Part shown: positions 7,569 to 16,847 of the stretch, piece after piece | How positions within the stretch are numbered: the first letter of the stretch is position 1 | Layout of the letters: every line of letters starts with the position of its first letter | Source of the DNA: Paractinoplanes polyasparticus | GTDB taxonomy: Bacteria > Actinomycetota > Actinomycetes > Mycobacteriales > Micromonosporaceae | DNA length: 64,000 nucleotides | Direction of reading: 5' to 3' | NCBI RefSeq assembly: GCF_019710575.1 | Contig: NZ_JAHWFK010000003.1 | Location: forward strand, 62,001 to 126,000 | Made by a program: the position numbers and the translations under genes | Notes under the pieces: generated by a model | Seen by the model: the letters and a program-made list of their open reading frames with translations, nothing else | What the model was told of the DNA's origin: nothing | The model's database searches: none

Positions 7569-8165
7569 GTGGCCCGGCCCCGGAAGTTCGACGAGCAACA
7601 GGTACTGCACTCCGCGACCGAGACGTTCTGGACCTCCGGCTTCGCGGCGACGTCACTGGACGACCTGATGCGGGCGACAAGCCTGGGCAAGGGCAGCCTG
7701 TATGGCGCCTTCGGCGACAAGCAGGCGTTGTTCCAGCGGGTCCTGGACGGCTATTGCGCGAACATCACGGCCGGTCTGAGCAAGCACCTGAGCGGCCCGG
7801 ACTCGTCGGCGGCCACCCGTCTGCGGGCTCTGTTCGACATGGCGGTCGCCGCCGGTGCCCCACCCGGCCCACAGCGCGCCTGCCTGCTCGCGAAGGCAAC
7901 CGCGGAACTGGCCGCGACGAACACCGAGGTCGCCGTCCGGGCACGGCAGACGTTCACCATGTTGGCCGGCCTCCTGCGGGCCGAGGTGGAGAGTGCTCAG
8001 GCCGCGGGCGACATCCCCGGCGACCGTGATCCTCAGCGGACGGCCCACCATCTCCTGGCAGTGCTACGCGGCATGGAGGCACTGACCGAGGCCGGCATGG
8101 GCGAGTCGGTCCTGCGCGACGTCGCCGACACCGCCCTCGTGGCGGCCGGCCTCCAGCAGGCCTGA
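7569..8165 (+). CDS. TetR-family regulator
   Basis: 198 residues, GTG start at 7569 (MARPRKFDEQQVLHSATETF). HTH: TSLDDLMRATSLGKGSLYGAF. The C-terminal domain (PPGPQRACLLAKATAELA) resembles the YxaF/LmrA-type ligand domain of regulators of reductases and quinone or aldehyde responses. Its presumed partner SDR survives only as a tail on the opposite strand, so its target may now lie elsewhere. The start codon sits in CACGTG with almost no room for a leader, so the promoter would overlap the remnant SDR. Confidence 0.8.
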   Translation: MARPRKFDEQQVLHSATETFWTSGFAATSLDDLMRATSLGKGSLYGAFGDKQALFQRVLDGYCANITAGLSKHLSGPDSSAATRLRALFDMAVAAGAPPGPQRACLLAKATAELAATNTEVAVRARQTFTMLAGLLRAEVESAQAAGDIPGDRDPQRTAHHLLAVLRGMEALTEAGMGESVLRDVADTALVAAGLQQA

Positions 8166-8224
8166 CCGCCACGCCGAACGGTTTCCTCGAACTGGTCGCA
8201 ACCTGATTCGTCATAGTGCCGGCC

Positions 8225-11200
8225 TCATTCTCCGCTGAGAATTCGGATGCGGGAAATCAAGTCCGGTCGAGTGGTCGCGTATGCACCCAGCAGTCGACGG
8301 GCTTCCTCGTCATGAAGGGAAATCCGACCCAGGCCCAATTCCGCCATTCGGATCGCAGCATCCAGATGCAGGTCTGTCCATTCGTACCGTTCCAGCAGAT
8401 GGAAGGACACGGCCCGTGCCATCCGCTTTGAGCTTGCTCGCATATGCACGGTAGCGCAGCGGAGGAGCCGGCGGCGAATTCTAGCGTCCTCGCCGCCGGC
8501 GCCCCGTTCAAGGAAATCGAGGACAATCTTCGATACGACGTCTTCTTTCACCTCGGCATCGAGTTCTAGGCATCGTAACAACAAGCCCTTGGCCTCGGGT
8601 ATCAAAGTGAGGGTCCACTCGGTGGCCCTCAGATACAATTCCTCGCGTTCGTCTGGGGACTGAACAGGGTCGAGCAGCACGCTCGTCAAGGCGCCGAGTA
8701 TGTTGACCGGCTCGGCACCGATCGGAAGATAGATGTGGCTGCCCACAATGGGCAGACCAGCCCGCAGAAGCGGTTCGATCGCATGGTGCTGGGAGTCGTT
8801 CGATCGGTCGCAGGTGAAGTGCACCTCGCGTGGCACAATGTCCCAGCTTTCCCGGAACATCCAATTCACCTGGTCCTCGGAGGTGTCGTCCGCCGGCCGA
8901 TCGATGCCGAGCACCCAATTCATGTCCACCGGCGGCGCAGTCGCCACGTGAGCAAGACTCAGGCTGAGTGCGATGTCACGCCGTTGGCCAAGGCGAACCC
9001 GATCGACCTGCACGAGGTCGAGCAACCCGGCCCAACCGCTTGCTCCGCCCTGCGAGTGCCAGAGTAGTGCCAGCTCGTGCCAGAGCCGGATGGTCTGCAT
9101 CCCGAGTGAGTCGACCTTGCTGTCGACGCCTACCAGGCGACTGGCGGTGATGTCGGCGGAGCAAAGCACGAGGATCAGCAGATTAGAAGTGTGCGCGGCA
9201 ATCCTGGCGGGCACGGTCAGGGATCGGGGCGCATAGGAGTCATATACGTCCGGCAGACGGGATTGCTGTGCCCTGTCGAAGAGCCGGACCAGCAGTTCGG
9301 CCCAATTCGTGCGCTCGGTTGCCGGAAGGTCCGACCCCATCCAGTTGGCGAAGGCGACGACTTGGGGGCGGGCTGCCAGGGGTGCGAACGAGAGCAGAGC
9401 ATGAAGCAGACCATCCTCGGCGGCTGCGCTGGTGACGAAGGTAGTTGCTCGCTCTCGTGCGACCATGTCCCTGATCACCCGGTGAATCAGGCGTGCGACC
9501 AGGAACTCGCCGAACGTTGCGTGGAGGAACTCGTAAGCGTAGAGAACGTCGTCGTCCCGGGTTGCGCGAGCACGATAGACGAAGAAGAAAGATCCGAGCG
9601 CTAGTTCGGCGGCCCGTATGGGCGCTCGTAGACCACTGGCTGTTGTCGGCGCCGTGTTCTGCCCGACCGTTCCAGGAAGCGCTCGCAAATCGGCGTCCAA
9701 TTCCTCCTCGGTGACCCACTGTGCGCCCCGGTTGAACATGGAGAACGCCACGACGCTGAGTTTGCGTAGCTCTGCTTCGACCAGTTGATCCCGCTCCCGT
9801 AGCGGCAGGCCGGAGCTGCGTTTGTCTACCTCACGTCGAGCGAACCTTTCGAGCAGCCGCTCGTACAGTTCGTCCTGGCGTAGCGTGCCCGACGAGCGGA
9901 GGCCGCCACCTTCAGCGTCGTAGATGGCGAGCATGAGTAGCAGTAACGGTTGGCCGGCCAGCTGCGGGTACCGCATCGCGGTCTCCAGGTTCAGCGCCGT
10001 CGCGGTCCCGCTTCGAAAATGCTCGGCATTGGTGCGATTCCACGTGTCCAGCCAGGCGCCGACGCGCGACCGATCGAACGGCTCCAGGCGGACCGCCAGC
10101 GAGCCGTCTGGCGTCTGAGCCCGGTCAGCCACGCTGGTGCGGCTGGTCACGATGACCGCGACGGGGCGTCCCTGGTCGGCCTCGCGCCGCTGGAAGGCCG
10201 CGACCCGCAACAGGTAGTCGGTCTGGCTGACTCCAGTAGCCTGGAGCAGTTCGTCAAGGCCGTCCAGGATGACTACCGGGATCGCGTAGCCTGCCGACCG
10301 GACGAGAGCCGGCCAGTCCAGGCGTTCGCCGGTATCCGTGCGGATCGCCTGCTCGATCTGCTCCTGAACGTCAGCGACTGCATGCACGGAACGAAGAGGG
10401 ACCAACACCGAGAGAAAGTCCTGGGCAGGCAGCCTTGCAGCAAGAATACGAGCCAGGACTGACTTGCCGGACCCCGGTTGGCCGAGGATGAGCATCGGCG
10501 CAGTGGTCAGATCCGGTGAGATGAGCCGTCCGGCGAGGAATGCGAGCAGGTTGTCGCGGACCGGCTGGCCCTCCCACCAATCCTCCCTGTTCAAAGGCGT
10601 CTGGCCGGTCACCTCTGCGGTGCGGTAGGACTGCGGAACGAAAGCCTCGCCCAGCGCCGGCAACCGTAGCCCTGTCGGCACATCGCCGGTTTCGGCGACC
10701 GGCCGGTCGAGCGCGGCCGCGTAGCCACGTGCCAAGCCGGAACGACGCGCGTCCGGAGCCCGCCCGACGGCGATCGCGTCCAGCACCTCGCCCAATGCGG
10801 CTAGTGCCGTCGTGACGTCACGCAATCGCGCATGGACGGCCGTCTGTTCCCGTACGCTCGCCCAGAAGGCAACCTCTGGGAACTCTGTGACCAGCCGCCC
10901 GAGCAGGCTTTCGAACCGCACCGCGGCTGGTTCGGCCAGTTCGGCGAGGACCGCTCTGGTGTGATCGAGGATTGAGTCGTCCAGCCTTTCCCAAATCGCA
11001 AGCCCGCTTCCGAACTCAACGACGACCGCGGCCATGCTCCGGTAACAGGCAACCAGCCTGGTTCGGAAGTCCTCGTGGGACTCGGCGCGACCAGGAACTG
11101 GCGCGCCCGGCAACCCCGCGGCCCGAATGATGAGCGCCCGCTGTTCATCCGCTGTCAGTTCCAGATCCGCAGTGTCGACGGGGAGCTCGGCCTCGGCCAT

Positions 11201-11527
11201 GATTTCAAAGAATGCGGTCGCGGCAAGGACGGCGTGAGCTGCGCGCAATTGTTCGGTCCGCTCGAATCGGGACAACGACTGCCGATGCTCGACCAGCCCG
11301 GTAACGAGGCGCTGAGTGATCCTGCTCAGTTCGGCCTTTGCGTCGAACCAGCCCAGCACGTCCCGGAAAGGCCCGACAAGAGCCAGCATCCCAGTACCGA
11401 CCAGGGTGTCGACTAGCTGCTGGATCTTCGCCGCATCCCCGCCGAGCGTCCGAACCGCATCGTCGTACCCAAGCGTGCGTCCCATCGGACAAGTATTCAT
11501 CGGACGCGACGCCACGCGGAAGGCCAT
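8225..11527 (-). CDS. NACHT-domain STAND ATPase (bacterial NLR-like)
   Basis: A 1,100-residue cytoplasmic signalling ATPase. Residues 15-330 are all-helical (YDDAVRTLGG, SRITQRLVTGLVEHRQSLSRF), matching the helical N-terminal domains found before NACHT modules in actinomycetes. The NACHT core has Walker A GQPGSGKS (about 349-356), Walker B ILDGLDEL (about 420-427), a VIVTSRTS sensor and a winged-helix region. After EFLHATFGEFLVARL the last 400 residues are helical and repeat-like, the likely sensor. Family members act in phage defence by oligomerising on a viral cue; the role here is inferred. ATG 11485 (MGRTLGY) is an alternative start. It is a lone gene with no visible partner. Confidence 0.82.
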   Translation of the reverse strand: MAFRVASRPMNTCPMGRTLGYDDAVRTLGGDAAKIQQLVDTLVGTGMLALVGPFRDVLGWFDAKAELSRITQRLVTGLVEHRQSLSRFERTEQLRAAHAVLAATAFFEIMAEAELPVDTADLELTADEQRALIIRAAGLPGAPVPGRAESHEDFRTRLVACYRSMAAVVVEFGSGLAIWERLDDSILDHTRAVLAELAEPAAVRFESLLGRLVTEFPEVAFWASVREQTAVHARLRDVTTALAALGEVLDAIAVGRAPDARRSGLARGYAAALDRPVAETGDVPTGLRLPALGEAFVPQSYRTAEVTGQTPLNREDWWEGQPVRDNLLAFLAGRLISPDLTTAPMLILGQPGSGKSVLARILAARLPAQDFLSVLVPLRSVHAVADVQEQIEQAIRTDTGERLDWPALVRSAGYAIPVVILDGLDELLQATGVSQTDYLLRVAAFQRREADQGRPVAVIVTSRTSVADRAQTPDGSLAVRLEPFDRSRVGAWLDTWNRTNAEHFRSGTATALNLETAMRYPQLAGQPLLLLMLAIYDAEGGGLRSSGTLRQDELYERLLERFARREVDKRSSGLPLRERDQLVEAELRKLSVVAFSMFNRGAQWVTEEELDADLRALPGTVGQNTAPTTASGLRAPIRAAELALGSFFFVYRARATRDDDVLYAYEFLHATFGEFLVARLIHRVIRDMVARERATTFVTSAAAEDGLLHALLSFAPLAARPQVVAFANWMGSDLPATERTNWAELLVRLFDRAQQSRLPDVYDSYAPRSLTVPARIAAHTSNLLILVLCSADITASRLVGVDSKVDSLGMQTIRLWHELALLWHSQGGASGWAGLLDLVQVDRVRLGQRRDIALSLSLAHVATAPPVDMNWVLGIDRPADDTSEDQVNWMFRESWDIVPREVHFTCDRSNDSQHHAIEPLLRAGLPIVGSHIYLPIGAEPVNILGALTSVLLDPVQSPDEREELYLRATEWTLTLIPEAKGLLLRCLELDAEVKEDVVSKIVLDFLERGAGGEDARIRRRLLRCATVHMRASSKRMARAVSFHLLERYEWTDLHLDAAIRMAELGLGRISLHDEEARRLLGAYATTRPDLISRIRILSGE

Positions 11528-11768
11528 TTACACCCCAGCGAGGACAGCGGGATGGTGCACGTCGTCACCTTCAGTCACGCGGGGTGTTCGCCAGCATGAT
11601 CAATTTTCCGGGAGCGTCGCGCCGCGGTGTCCGCAGCCGAATCTCCTCTCAGAAATTTTGATACTAATCGCCGCTGGAGAACGAAGAGGACGCGAAGCCA
11701 CGCAATGATGGTGTCATTTTCGTTAATCGAAATCGGGAACGCAGGCGCCATGACAGGTTGGAGGCGCC

Positions 11769-12308
11769 TCAGACGCGCACCGCACCGATCTGGACGTAAC
11801 ACATCAGCGCCGGCTGATCGCTCTTGTTCTTCCACGCATGCCTGGTGCCGCGCTGGACCACGCATGTTCCCGGCGTCAGTGTCGTTTCCGCCCCGTTGTC
11901 GAGTTCGAGACTCAGCTCGCCCTCGATGCAGATCGCGTAATCGACGGTGTCGGTCGTGTGCATGCCGTCGCCGTTGTCCTCGAATGGATCGAGCAGGCCG
12001 GGAAGCTTGTCCGCGACCTCGTCCTGGACACTTCGCGGATCCGGCACGGGCTCCGGATCCGACGATCGAGCCGCCCACCGGAGGAAGATGACACGGCTGC
12101 CGCCGATACCGGGGAAATAGGGCCGTAGCACCGGCACGGCGTCCTTGTCGCCCACCGTCGGCGCCCCGTCCGCGGTGCCCCACATCAGGTAGAAGTCGGC
12201 TCCGGGAAGGGCCCGGACATTCACCGGTTCGGGGTGGCGATCGTCGACGAAGACGGCATCGCCGCCGGGGCTGTGGCCGGTGACGACCAGGCGCGGTTCG
12301 ATCGGCAT
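11769..12308 (-). CDS. cupin-domain protein
   Basis: 179 residues, last gene of the seven-gene operon, 25 bases after the acyl-CoA ligase. A C-terminal single cupin barrel holds GMHTTDTVDYAICIEGE (motif 1, with one clear His) and LTPGTCVVQRGTRHAW (motif 2 His). The N-terminal 100 residues contain FYLMWGTADGAP and a beta strand-rich stretch. It could be a small dioxygenase or isomerase in the pathway, or a ligand-binding protein; the partial metal set in motif 1 makes catalysis uncertain. Confidence 0.78.
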   Translation of the reverse strand: MPIEPRLVVTGHSPGGDAVFVDDRHPEPVNVRALPGADFYLMWGTADGAPTVGDKDAVPVLRPYFPGIGGSRVIFLRWAARSSDPEPVPDPRSVQDEVADKLPGLLDPFEDNGDGMHTTDTVDYAICIEGELSLELDNGAETTLTPGTCVVQRGTRHAWKNKSDQPALMCYVQIGAVRV

Positions 12309-12333
12309 GGCAGTTCCTCCCGCTGGTGCGGTC

Positions 12334-13959
12334 TCAGTGTGATTCGGTTGTCGGGTCGACGAACCGTTGACGGAGCGCTTGCTTCGACCATTTGCCGGTG
12401 GCGGTCTTCGGGATCTCGTTCATCAGCTCGATGCGTTCGGGGATCCACCACGATGCGACTCGGTCGCCGAGGTGTGTGCGAACGTCCTCCGCCGTGAGGA
12501 TCGCACCCTCGGAGGCAACGACGCAGGCCAACGGGCGTTCACCCCAGCGCGGGTCGAGGACGCCGATCACGGCCGCTTCCTTCACCCTCGGATCGGACAT
12601 GATGGCGTTCTCGAGCACGACGGATGAGATCCATTCGCCTCCCGACTTCACCAGGTCCTTGGTGCGGTCGACGATGCGCAGGTACCCCCATTCGTCGATC
12701 GTTGCCACATCGCCTGTGCGCAGCCATCCGTCCGGGGTGAAGGCATCTCCGTCCCGGTCCGCGCCGAAATAGGCACTGGCGATGGTGGCTCCGGCGACCT
12801 GCAGTTCGCCCAGGGATCGTCCGTCACGCGGCTGTTCCACGCCGTCATCGGAGACGATCCGCATCTCGGTCAGCGGCGCCGCCGGGCCGGGGCTGCCGAG
12901 CAGAAGCCGTCGCTCCTCGCCGGTGAGGCCGTCGTGGTGCGTCGCCAAGCGGGAGGTGGTGACGACCGGACTGGTCTCGGTCATTCCCCACGCGTTGGTC
13001 AGCGGAATCCCGACCGCGTTCTCGTACGTGTGGGACAGCGCATCGTCGACGGCGCCACCACCGCAGGCGATGTGGCGAAGGCTGCTGAGGTCGTGGCCGC
13101 TCAGCAACGGAATCAGATCCCGCCAGACGGTCGCGACGGCAGCGCTGAACGTGACTCGGTGACGGGACAGGAGCGAGACCAGTTCGTCCGGGTTCTTGAC
13201 CGGGCCGGGCAGGACCAGGTCGGAACCGCATTGCATCGCAGCGTACGGAAGCCCCCACGCATTCACGTGGAACATGGGCACGATCGGCGCCACGACGTCC
13301 TTCTCGCTCAGCGCGAAGACGTCCGCGCCGAGAAGAAGCAGGCTGTGTAGCACGATGGAGCGGTGGCTGTAGAGCACGCCTTTGGGGTTGCCGGTGGTTC
13401 CCGACGTGTAGCAGAGAGACGCGGCCGCGTTCTCGTCCTCGATGACGTTCTCGAACGGCCCGTCCGCCTGGCGGCTCAGAAGCTCCTCGTAATCGAGTAC
13501 GCGCGGGTCGTCGGGCAGCGGCATGTCGCCGCCGTCGTCCATGACGATGATGTGCCGGACCGTGCCGAACGAGGAGACCAGCGGCCAGACCACCGGCAGA
13601 ATCGTGCGGTCGATGAACAGCACGTCGTCGGCCGCGTCGTTGACGATGAACGTGATCTGCTCGCCGAAGAGCCGGTGGTTGATCGTGTGCAGGATCCGCC
13701 CGGAGCTCGGGATCGCGAGATAGAGCTCGACGTGCCGCTGAGTGTTCCAGGCGAAGGTGCCGACGCATGCGCCGGCCGGCACCCCGAGGCTCTCGAGGAC
13801 CCGCGCCAGTCGGCGGACGCGCGGCGCCACCTCGCGCCACGTAGTCACGGTCTCGGTGGCGCCGCCGGTGACGATCCGCTTGTGCCCGAAGCTGCTCTCC
13901 ACCCGCGACAGCAACGTCGGCACGGTCAGCGGACGGTCCTGCATCAGGCCGCGCATCAT
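12334..13959 (-). CDS. AMP-forming acyl-CoA synthetase
   Basis: 541 residues of the ANL superfamily: P-loop YTSGTTGNPKGVLYSHRS, AWGMTETSP (adenine site), GWLRTGDVATIDEWGYLRIVDR (hinge), and the C-terminal lysine motif PKTATGKWSK. It adenylates a carboxylic acid and joins it to CoA. The sequence is close to the medium/long-chain fatty-acid ligase group (HTINHRLF). ATG 13959 overlaps the stop of the lactonase gene (GTGATG), so the two are coupled: a lactone opened by the lactonase would be a hydroxy acid that this enzyme could activate. That link is inference. Confidence 0.88.
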   Translation of the reverse strand: MMRGLMQDRPLTVPTLLSRVESSFGHKRIVTGGATETVTTWREVAPRVRRLARVLESLGVPAGACVGTFAWNTQRHVELYLAIPSSGRILHTINHRLFGEQITFIVNDAADDVLFIDRTILPVVWPLVSSFGTVRHIIVMDDGGDMPLPDDPRVLDYEELLSRQADGPFENVIEDENAAASLCYTSGTTGNPKGVLYSHRSIVLHSLLLLGADVFALSEKDVVAPIVPMFHVNAWGLPYAAMQCGSDLVLPGPVKNPDELVSLLSRHRVTFSAAVATVWRDLIPLLSGHDLSSLRHIACGGGAVDDALSHTYENAVGIPLTNAWGMTETSPVVTTSRLATHHDGLTGEERRLLLGSPGPAAPLTEMRIVSDDGVEQPRDGRSLGELQVAGATIASAYFGADRDGDAFTPDGWLRTGDVATIDEWGYLRIVDRTKDLVKSGGEWISSVVLENAIMSDPRVKEAAVIGVLDPRWGERPLACVVASEGAILTAEDVRTHLGDRVASWWIPERIELMNEIPKTATGKWSKQALRQRFVDPTTESH

Positions 13960-14828
13960 CACCGGGTCCTCGTTTCCATGGTCGTGGGTCGCACCGGGAC
14001 CTCCACCTCGACCGCCTCTATCCGTCCGGCCCGTACGGTGGTCTCGGACGGCTGCCAGCTGTTCGACGTGAGCAGGAAGATCGTCGTCCCGCGGGGCCCG
14101 CCGAGCACGCAGTCGGTGGCGCAGCGGCCGTCGACCTCGATCGTCCGGGTGATCCGGCCCCCCGCCTCGACCCGGAGGAACCGGGACGTGGTGATGGACG
14201 AGACCCACACTCCGCCGGCCTCGTCCACGCAGATCCCGTCGGGAGTCGAGCCCGCCGGAAGTTCGGCCCAGACCCGCTTGCCGGCCAGGTCACCGCGCTC
14301 GTCGATATCGAAGGCAGTCAGGCGGGCCGCCCATGTCTCCGCCACCACCAGAGTGGCGGTACCGGGCAGCACGACCATCCCGTTCGGGAAGACCATGTCC
14401 GTGGCGACGAGGGCGGCCCGGCCGTCGGCGTCGATCCGGAAGATGGGGCCCGGTTTCTGCGGGGCGCCGGCGTAGAGGTCGTATCCGAAGCCGCCGAGAA
14501 AGGTCTGCCCCGTCCCGGTGGTCACCAGGTCGTTGATCGGCGCGTCGGTGAAGCCGGACACGTCGGACAGGACACTCAGGCGTCCGTCCGGACCCAGCCG
14601 CCGGACCTTGCGATCGGTCATGCAGCTCACCAGCAGGGAGCCGTCAGGCAGCCAGCCGAGACCGGACGGTTGGTCGTCGACGACGGTCACCTCCTCGAGG
14701 GTCCGTGCGGCGGGGTTGGACCGGAACACCTGGCCGGTGTGCATGTCGGAGAACCACAACCGGCCGTCGTGCCAGCGGGCGCCTTCGGGAAAGCGAAGAT
14801 CGGAGAAGAGCAGTGACGGTTCTGGCAT
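13959..14828 (-). CDS. SMP-30/gluconolactonase-like lactonase
   Basis: A 289-residue six-bladed beta-propeller: FPEGARWHDGRLWFSDM supplies the metal-binding Glu, INDLVTTGTGQTF and FPNGM the Asn, and TPDGICVDEAGGVW the Asp of the Ca/Zn site. The family hydrolyses sugar and other lactones. AAGGAG precedes ATG 14828 and overlaps the end of the permease gene ten bases upstream. Position between the importer and acyl-CoA ligase suggests it acts on the imported compound or an intermediate. Confidence 0.85.
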   Translation of the reverse strand: MPEPSLLFSDLRFPEGARWHDGRLWFSDMHTGQVFRSNPAARTLEEVTVVDDQPSGLGWLPDGSLLVSCMTDRKVRRLGPDGRLSVLSDVSGFTDAPINDLVTTGTGQTFLGGFGYDLYAGAPQKPGPIFRIDADGRAALVATDMVFPNGMVVLPGTATLVVAETWAARLTAFDIDERGDLAGKRVWAELPAGSTPDGICVDEAGGVWVSSITTSRFLRVEAGGRITRTIEVDGRCATDCVLGGPRGTTIFLLTSNSWQPSETTVRAGRIEAVEVEVPVRPTTMETRTR

Positions 14829-14838
14829 GACGCGCTCC

Positions 14839-15861
14839 TTAGGTCTGGCTGCCCGGCTGGGCACCCGCGGGTGACGGGCGACTGGTCCCGGCTCGGAGGC
14901 GTGTCCGCTGCCGGACGAGCGCGCTGTGCAGATCCGGGGCATCGATGACGACGATGATGCCGAGCAGGCCCGCGAAGAAGAGCTGGGTGACGTACGCCGG
15001 CAGAGCGGCGACCGTCACGATCTCGGTGAGCAGGGCGACCGCCATGATCCCGCCGAGAAGCCCGAGCGGATTGCCGCGCCCGCCGGTGAGGGAGACGCCG
15101 CCGAGCAGTGCAGCCGCGGCCGCCACGATCAGCGGCTGCACACCGGGGTCGGGGTTCGCCGAGCCGAGGCTGAAGCTCAGCAGCGAGCCGCCGAGCGCGG
15201 ACAGCACGCCGGAAGCCACGAACGTGCCCACGAGGAGACGGTCGACCCGGACTCCGGCCACGCGGCTCGCCCGCCGGTCCCCGCCGATCGCGCGGAGCTC
15301 ACGGCCCCAACGGGTCAGTGACAGGACGACCGCGGCGAGGACGAAGAGCCCCAGGGTGATCAGGCTTCGCGGGGAGAAGTAGGTCAGGACCGTCCGGTCG
15401 ACCCAGAGGGTCACCGCCGCGTTGGAGTACGTCTTGGTGAGCCCGCCGGACAGCGCGCTGGTGAGTCCGAGCAGCGCGATGTAGGTCGCCAGGGTGACCG
15501 GCATCGAAGGGAGCTTGAGACCGGCGATCAGGCCGCCCTGCACCAGTCCGATCGCGGCTCCGGCGGCCACCGCGGCGAGCAGGCCGTAGGCGTAGTGCTC
15601 CTGACCGGCCTGGACGGTGAGCATCCCGCCCAACGCGTACGTGCCCACCACGGACAGGTCGAACTCGCCGGCGATCATCGTGAGCCCGAGCGCGAGTGCC
15701 AACAGGCCGAGCCGCGCGAAGATCTGGAAGGTGTTGTAGACGTCGAACGACGAAAGACCCGCATCGGTGTACGCCGGGAGCAGCGCGAACGCCGTGACGG
15801 TCAGGCCCGCCGCCGCCGTCGGCAGCAGTACCTCGGGTCGCCCGAGCCGTCGGGCGCTCAT
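14839..15861 (-). CDS. sugar-type ABC transporter permease (second)
   Basis: 340 residues, about ten membrane segments, of the BPD_transp_2 (RbsC/LsrD) family: LALALGLTMIAGEFDLSVVG, LLGGVSLTGGRGNPLGLLGG (cytoplasmic coupling loop) and hydrophobic helices. ATG 15861 overlaps the stop of the first permease by ATGA. Two unlike permeases with one double ATPase is the layout of rhamnose and AI-2 importers. Confidence 0.87.
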   Translation of the reverse strand: MSARRLGRPEVLLPTAAAGLTVTAFALLPAYTDAGLSSFDVYNTFQIFARLGLLALALGLTMIAGEFDLSVVGTYALGGMLTVQAGQEHYAYGLLAAVAAGAAIGLVQGGLIAGLKLPSMPVTLATYIALLGLTSALSGGLTKTYSNAAVTLWVDRTVLTYFSPRSLITLGLFVLAAVVLSLTRWGRELRAIGGDRRASRVAGVRVDRLLVGTFVASGVLSALGGSLLSFSLGSANPDPGVQPLIVAAAAALLGGVSLTGGRGNPLGLLGGIMAVALLTEIVTVAALPAYVTQLFFAGLLGIIVVIDAPDLHSALVRQRTRLRAGTSRPSPAGAQPGSQT

Positions 15862-16847
15862 GCCCGGCTTCCCTTGGTACGCAGGTGCACGATGACGACG
15901 ACGAACAGGACGATGAGTCCCTTCACCATGATCTGCACTCCGGTGGAATAGCCCCGCAGCAGGAGGATGTCCGATACCCCGGCGATCAGGACCGCGCCGG
16001 CCAGGGTGCGGAGCGCCGAGCCGCGCCCGCCCGCGATGGACGTGCCGCCGGCCAGAACCGCGGCGATGGCGTCGAAGGTGAGCGTGCCGCCGAGGTTGAC
16101 GTTCGCCGAGGTGTTGAACGCGGCCGTGAACGCCGCGGTCACGGCGAACAGCGCGCCCGCCCCGAGCCACGCCACCGCGGTCGTCCGCCCTACCGGCAGG
16201 CCCGCGACCCGGGCCGCTGGACGGTTGGCGCCGATGAGGTACAGGGATCGCCCGAAGCCGGTCCGCCGCAACGTCCATTCGACGGCCACCGCCAGCACGA
16301 TCAGCACGTAGACGCTGAGCGCCACCCCGCCGGGTGTCGCGTTCAGATGGTCGTACCCCGATCCGGTGGGCGCGACCGATGCGCCCCCGCTGATGCCGAT
16401 GGCCAGTCCGGTGATCGCGAAGCTCGCCGCGATGGTGAGGACGACGGGGTTCGCGGCGGCGTAGCCGACGACGGCGCCCTGCACCCCGGTGATGACAACG
16501 CCGCAGAGAAGAGCGATGGCCAGTGCCGGGACGAGACCGAGCGACTGGGCCGACAGGAACATCATGCCGACGGCCGCCACGGTCGGGGCGATGGCGAGCG
16601 AGACCGCCGATCCACCGATCGTGATCAGCGTCAGCCCGAGCGCGGCGATGCCGACCAGGCTGGCCGACGTGATGATCGCCTTGGCGTTCGCGACGGTCGC
16701 GAAGCGATGGGTGGACAGGCCCACGACGATCGCCGCCAGCACGGCCAGGACCACGATCACGTTGATGACGACGTCGGCACGCGAGCGCTGCCGCCCGCGC
16801 GGGGACGCGGGCGCATCGAGGCGCGCCGGCGTGGACAGGGCGTTCAC
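15858..16847 (-). CDS. sugar-type ABC transporter permease (first)
   Basis: 329 residues, BPD_transp_2 family. It starts at GTG 16847, which overlaps the ATPase stop (GTGA) and follows GGAGG. Hydrophobic helices include VVINVIVVLAVLAAIVVGLS and GIAALGLTLITIGGSAVSLA; the coupling loop is VLAGGTSIAGGRGSALRT. It forms a heterodimer with the next permease by inference from gene order. Confidence 0.87.
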   Translation of the reverse strand: MNALSTPARLDAPASPRGRQRSRADVVINVIVVLAVLAAIVVGLSTHRFATVANAKAIITSASLVGIAALGLTLITIGGSAVSLAIAPTVAAVGMMFLSAQSLGLVPALAIALLCGVVITGVQGAVVGYAAANPVVLTIAASFAITGLAIGISGGASVAPTGSGYDHLNATPGGVALSVYVLIVLAVAVEWTLRRTGFGRSLYLIGANRPAARVAGLPVGRTTAVAWLGAGALFAVTAAFTAAFNTSANVNLGGTLTFDAIAAVLAGGTSIAGGRGSALRTLAGAVLIAGVSDILLLRGYSTGVQIMVKGLIVLFVVVIVHLRTKGSRA

